From: Spirochaetota bacterium
GTDB taxonomy: Bacteria > Spirochaetota > Spirochaetia > Treponematales > UBA12059
DNA: 64,000 nt
Direction: 5' to 3'
Assembly (NCBI GenBank): GCA_018262985.1
Contig: JADFDI010000001.1
Span: forward strand, 248,001-312,000
The translations under genes were made by a program, and so were the position numbers. The notes below the pieces were generated by a model. It was not told the DNA's origin, did not search any database, and saw only the letters and a program-made list of their open reading frames with translations. This document shows, one piece after another, positions 60,853 to 64,000 of this stretch (within the stretch, counting starts at the first letter, position 1; the number at the start of each line of letters is the position of its first letter).

Positions 60853-61287
60853 ATGCGCATAGTCATCGCGAACGACCACGGGGCGGTAGCCCTCAAGCAC
60901 GAACTCGCCGCCTTCCTCCGCTCCGCCGGCCACGAGGTGACGAACCTCGGCGTCGACGAGGAGACCCGCGTCGACTATCCCGACAAGGCCCGCGAGGCCT
61001 GCCTCGAATACCTCTCGGGCGGCTACGATTTCGGCGTCGTGCTCTGCGGCACCGGCATCGGCATCTCCATCGCCGCCAACAAGATCGACGGCATCCGCTG
61101 CGCCCTGGTGCACGACGCGTTCACCGCGCGCCTCGCGCGCGAGCACAACGACGCCAACTTCCTCGCGCTCGGCGGCCGCGTCAATTACGCGGAGAAACCT
61201 TCGGACATCCTCACGGCGTTCATGGCCGCGAAGTACGAAGGCGGCAGGCACGCGGAGCGGCTCGCGAAGATAGCGGCGCTGGAATAG
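60853..61287 (+). CDS. rpiB: Ribose-5-phosphate isomerase B
   Basis: 144 residues, typical RpiB/LacAB length; interconverts ribose-5-phosphate and ribulose-5-phosphate in the pentose phosphate pathway. ANDHGAVALK gives the substrate-binding Asp8-His9, VLCGTGIGISIAANK the catalytic Cys65 and anion hole, and REHNDANFLALGGR the His98-Asn99 pair. It could equally be a related sugar-phosphate isomerase of the family, such as an allose-6-phosphate isomerase. The gene stands alone with its own leaderless-type promoter. Confidence 0.95.
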   Translation: MRIVIANDHGAVALKHELAAFLRSAGHEVTNLGVDEETRVDYPDKAREACLEYLSGGYDFGVVLCGTGIGISIAANKIDGIRCALVHDAFTARLAREHNDANFLALGGRVNYAEKPSDILTAFMAAKYEGGRHAERLAKIAALE

Positions 61288-61383
61288 GCGGAATTCGCGC
61301 CCGGGCGCATGATGCGGGTATCGAGCGTTCCCGGGTAAGCCCCGGTTCCCTCCGTGGATATATCAAATCGTGAATGTTCCCGG

Positions 61384-61412
61384 TTGACGCCGCATCCCGA
61401 CGGATGTAGGCT
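61384..61412 (+). promoter_or_regulatory. Putative promoter of the cadherin-like lipoprotein gene
   Basis: TTGACG (61384-61389), 17 bases, TAGGCT (61407-61412), then a short leader with AGGGAGA before ATG 61444. Confidence 0.4.
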
Positions 61413-61443
61413 CCCCGCCTCATTTCACGCAGGGAGAATCGGC

Positions 61444-63099
61444 ATGTCCAAATCTTCATTCACCACGAAATGGCCCGCGGTCCTCCTGGCCGCGCTCGCT
61501 CTCTTCGCGGTTTCGTGCGACCTTTTCGGTTCGCCCGCGCCGACGGAAGATCCGGTCGACGATCCGGGAACCGGGACGCTTTCAACCGAGGCGCGCCTCG
61601 CGAGGCTGAACGTCGAGTATGCCGGCATTCCGGTAATGCTCACGCCAGCCTTCAATCCCGGCATCGACATCTACTCGGCGTCGTACTCGATCGGAGACGG
61701 CGTGCCCCACGATGCCGCGCTCCTGGGAATCACCGCGACCGCCTGGGATTCCGGCGCGATAGTCGATGGTGCGGGCGACTGGAATCTCGCGCCGGGATTG
61801 AATTCCAGGGAACTCACCGTCACCGCCGCCGACGGAGTGACGGAGAAAACCTACACGGTCTACATCACGCTGCCTGAGTCCGGGGAGGATAACTGCGAGC
61901 TTTCGACGCTCCTACTGGAAGGTTACGACCTGGGCTTTTCGGAACGCGACGCTTCCTACGCCTTGACCGTCCCCGCCGCGACCTCGTCGGTACGCCTATC
62001 CGCGACGCCCCGGTTCTCCGGTACGACGATCCAGTATTCGTACGACGGAAGCGAGCCGAGCCTGGATTACACGGGCGCGGTCGACATTCCCGTCGGACCA
62101 GCGGGAACGGACAAGCTCATCAGGGTTCGCGCGAGTGCGGAGTCGGGAGCCTCAAGGGAATACGGAATCGCCGTCCATGTCGCCTCCGAGGGCGCTTCCG
62201 CGATCGCGACCCTGGAATCGCTTGTCATGTATGACGAGGAGGAGGTCCCGATCGAACTGTCCCCGGCGTTCGCTCCCGGTATTTTCGCTTACACGGCCGT
62301 GGTTCCGAGCTTATGCATGACATTGGATTCCACGGTATTCACGACGACCGATCCGGGCGCATCGGTGAACGCGCCCGATAGGGTGGCACTCTCGGTCGGT
62401 GATAACACGCTGATGGTCAAGGTAAGCGCGCCGGACGGCATCGCGACAGAGACTTACACGATAAACGTCACGCGCGCCGCTCCGCCGGTCCTGACTATCG
62501 CCGTCCCCGCCGGTTCCATCGTCGACACCGCGTCGTTCACGGCCTCGGGCGATTGTTTCGATCCGAACGGAGAGATCGCATCGATCATTTTCACCTTCGA
62601 CTGGACTTCCGGGGCAGGTACCGCGACTCCTGATGTTTCCGGTGGTTTTTCCGTCGAACTGAGCACCGACGGTTTGGCGAACGGTCCGAACGCCCTCACG
62701 GCGATCGCGCGCGACTCATCCGGCAGCTGGCTCACCATGGATACCGTCGGCTTCGATTTTCCCTCCGGAGCGGCGACCCATGCGATCACGTGCACCGTCG
62801 ATTTGGCTCCCGGAAGCACCTTTACCGATGGTTACTTGATGGTCTCGCCAATCACCGGAGGCTTCGGAAGCGTGCACGGGTACCGTGCCGGAATTCCCGT
62901 TTCCCCATCGGATTTTCCCTACACGCTGACGCTCGATGGCGTTCCGGCCGGAGAGTACATGCTTCTGGCCATGATCACGGCCACGCCCGACGTGCAAGCT
63001 GGCACGATGTTCAGGAGCGACGACACGGTCATGGTGACCGTGGTCGACGAGGATCTCACCGTGCCGACGACGGTGATGATGTACGCGACCGCGCCCTGA
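61444..63099 (+). CDS. Lipoprotein with cadherin-like beta-sandwich repeats
   Basis: 551 residues; the signal ends AVSC with Cys25. At least two, probably three, cadherin-like beta-sandwich repeats are visible by their usual frame: LSPAFAPGIFAYTAVVPS, SVGDNTLMVKVSAPDGIATE, TYTINVTR and the earlier LTPAFNPGIDIYSASYS with VTAADGVTEKTYTVYITLP. A further beta domain (APPVLTIAVPAGSIVD) and a C-terminal domain with VPAGEYMLLAMITATPD follow. Such proteins are surface-exposed or adhesive; no catalytic motif is seen. AGGGAGA lies before the ATG at 61444. The gene is less GC-rich than its neighbours and uses more T-ending codons. A strong terminator follows. Confidence 0.85.
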   Translation: MSKSSFTTKWPAVLLAALALFAVSCDLFGSPAPTEDPVDDPGTGTLSTEARLARLNVEYAGIPVMLTPAFNPGIDIYSASYSIGDGVPHDAALLGITATAWDSGAIVDGAGDWNLAPGLNSRELTVTAADGVTEKTYTVYITLPESGEDNCELSTLLLEGYDLGFSERDASYALTVPAATSSVRLSATPRFSGTTIQYSYDGSEPSLDYTGAVDIPVGPAGTDKLIRVRASAESGASREYGIAVHVASEGASAIATLESLVMYDEEEVPIELSPAFAPGIFAYTAVVPSLCMTLDSTVFTTTDPGASVNAPDRVALSVGDNTLMVKVSAPDGIATETYTINVTRAAPPVLTIAVPAGSIVDTASFTASGDCFDPNGEIASIIFTFDWTSGAGTATPDVSGGFSVELSTDGLANGPNALTAIARDSSGSWLTMDTVGFDFPSGAATHAITCTVDLAPGSTFTDGYLMVSPITGGFGSVHGYRAGIPVSPSDFPYTLTLDGVPAGEYMLLAMITATPDVQAGTMFRSDDTVMVTVVDEDLTVPTTVMMYATAP

Positions 63100-63130
63100 T
63101 CTTCGGCCGGGTGGAACGAATCGAATCGAA

Positions 63131-63167
63131 AGCCGCCGCGGGCCCCCGGGCCCGCGGCGGCTTTTTA
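63131..63167. terminator. Bidirectional terminator between two convergent genes
   Basis: A perfect 14-bp stem (63131-63144 with 63149-63162) around CCCG, followed by TTTTTA on the plus strand; the A-run on the other side gives a short U-run on the minus strand. The plus-strand U-run overlaps the stop codon of the minus-strand gene. Confidence 0.88.
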
Positions 63168-64000
63168 TTCGGTCGACAGTTTCGCCGCCGCCGACCGGCC
63201 CGCCAGCGCCCCCGTCGAAAAGGCCGCCTGCAGGTTGTAGCCGCCCGAGTCGCCGTCCACGTCGAGGAGTTCGCCCGCGAGGAAGAGGCCGGGAACGAGG
63301 CGCGACGCAAGGGTCTTCGGCGAGACGTCCGCGAGCGCGACGCCGCCCGCGGTGGCCATGGCCTCGTCCCAGGGGGCGAGGGCTTCCACCTCGAAGGGGC
63401 AGGCTGCGGCGAGGCGTACGAGGGCCTCGCGGTGCTTGCGGCGGAAGGCAGCGCCCGTGACCCAGGGTTCGGCGCCGGCCAGTTCCACGAGGCCTTCCGC
63501 GAGGCGCTTCGGGACGCCGCACGAGGCCACGGCGTTCTTGACGTAGGCGGTCGGCGCGCGGGAAAGCTCGGCGGAAAGGCGCTCGCGGAACTCTTCGGCT
63601 CCGAGACCGGCGAGCTCGAGTTCGACGAGGTCGCCCGGGGCGATGCCGCGCGAGGCGTCGAGGATGCCCGGACCCGAAAGCCCCTCGTGCGTCAGGAGCA
63701 CGTCGCCTGAATGTTCCGCTACCTTCTTGCCGCCGCGGCGGACCGCGAAGCGCGCCCCGGGAAACGAGAGCCCCGCGAAATCGGCGAAGCGGTAGTCTTT
63801 CACGAGGAGCGCGGCGAGCGCAGGGCGCGGCTCCACGATCCGGTGGCCGAGCGCTGAGGCGAGCGCGTAGCCGTCGCCCTCCGAACCGAGCCTCGGGTAG
63901 GAGCGCCCGCCCGTGGCGAGCACGAGGGTCCGCGCGCGGAGCGGCTCCGGGGCTCCCGCGGCGGCGACCGAGAACGCGTCACCGTCCCGCGTGACCGAGG
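63165..64000 (-). CDS. HI0933/BaiN-like FAD-dependent oxidoreductase (partial, lacks N-terminus)
   Basis: The frame runs off the end of the window, so the first 130 or so residues with the FAD-binding GxGxxG are missing; the GTG at 63923 is an internal codon. What remains matches the HI0933/YhiN flavoprotein family: TLVLATGGRSYPRLGSEGDG, LLTHEGLSGPGILDAS, MATAGGVALADVSPKTL, and the closing LFLAGELLDVDGDSGGYNLQ with AFSTGALAG. The family contains a bile-acid reductase (BaiN) and proteins misnamed aminoacetone oxidases; substrate here is unknown. It converges on the cadherin-like lipoprotein gene. Confidence 0.92.
   Translation of the reverse strand, partial: SVTRDGDAFSVAAAGAPEPLRARTLVLATGGRSYPRLGSEGDGYALASALGHRIVEPRPALAALLVKDYRFADFAGLSFPGARFAVRRGGKKVAEHSGDVLLTHEGLSGPGILDASRGIAPGDLVELELAGLGAEEFRERLSAELSRAPTAYVKNAVASCGVPKRLAEGLVELAGAEPWVTGAAFRRKHREALVRLAAACPFEVEALAPWDEAMATAGGVALADVSPKTLASRLVPGLFLAGELLDVDGDSGGYNLQAAFSTGALAGRSAAAKLSTE

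Overview
The window is about 70% G+C and almost entirely coding. It holds 48 protein-coding loci, two of them cut by the window ends and one frameshifted. I see no rRNA, tRNA or CRISPR array. The gene set suggests a free-living, heterotrophic, motile diderm: many lipoproteins and secreted proteins, a CsgG/PEGA surface protein, a spirochaete-style methyl-accepting chemotaxis protein, several membrane sensor kinases, DUF4382 and cadherin-like lipoproteins, and a FliG-like domain. A high-GC member of the Spirochaetota fits best. That is an inference from gene content, not from a marker gene.

Layout. 0-3.6 kb: end of a large glycan-associated protein translationally coupled to a GH3 beta-glucosidase lipoprotein. 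3.7-6.2 kb: an enlarged GlmS. 6.4-10 kb: an asymmetric heterodimeric ABC exporter. 10-16.4 kb: a polypurine tandem repeat, a MASE3 histidine kinase, an MFS transporter, an ExoI-type nuclease, a small secreted protein and a HAD phosphatase. 16.4-21 kb: RecQ and a hybrid sensor kinase. 21.2-30.4 kb: a DHOD-like flavoprotein, a lipoprotein built on a degenerate amidohydrolase, an M29 aminopeptidase, an unknown protein paired with a membrane-anchored LuxR regulator, a DUF4382 lipoprotein, a frameshifted metallo-beta-lactamase-fold gene and DUF493. 30.5-40 kb: a FliG-like-domain protein, a cupin, CsgG/PEGA, MuiA-like, a lipoprotein, a Phd/PIN toxin-antitoxin pair, LarA-like and DUF4256. 40.5-48.5 kb: a DEAD-box helicase, a binding-protein/sensor-kinase pair, a MITE-like element, a GGDEF(degenerate)-EAL protein, TruA, thioredoxin and a small secreted protein. 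48.9-56.2 kb: lipoate ligase, a PPOX-fold protein, pyruvate dehydrogenase E1alpha-E1beta-E2, a repeat, E3 and MtfA. 56.3-64 kb: a chemoreceptor, a PP2C-type sensor phosphatase, RpiB, a cadherin-like lipoprotein and a partial HI0933/BaiN-like flavoprotein.

How the genes work together. The clearest functional unit is 48.9-55.4 kb: lipoate ligase lipoylates the E2 subunit and E1-E2-E3 convert pyruvate to acetyl-CoA. The GH3/large-protein pair and the ABC exporter are the other evident units. Sensory genes (three histidine kinases, one chemoreceptor, one EAL protein, one PP2C phosphatase and one membrane LuxR regulator) are over-represented for 64 kb.

Transcription signals. Many intergenic gaps contain a recognisable promoter of the form TTGCC(G/C/T) or TTGAC(C/G), a 17-18 base spacer, then TAnnnT. 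In about ten genes the -10 hexamer ends only 6-7 bases before the start codon and no Shine-Dalgarno sequence is visible, which predicts leaderless mRNAs. Other genes have normal GGAGG-type sites and leaders. This mixed system, and the membrane-LuxR pair with a perfect 16-bp palindrome in front of it, are the most interesting observations. I did not find a convincing complete novel defence or mobile system.
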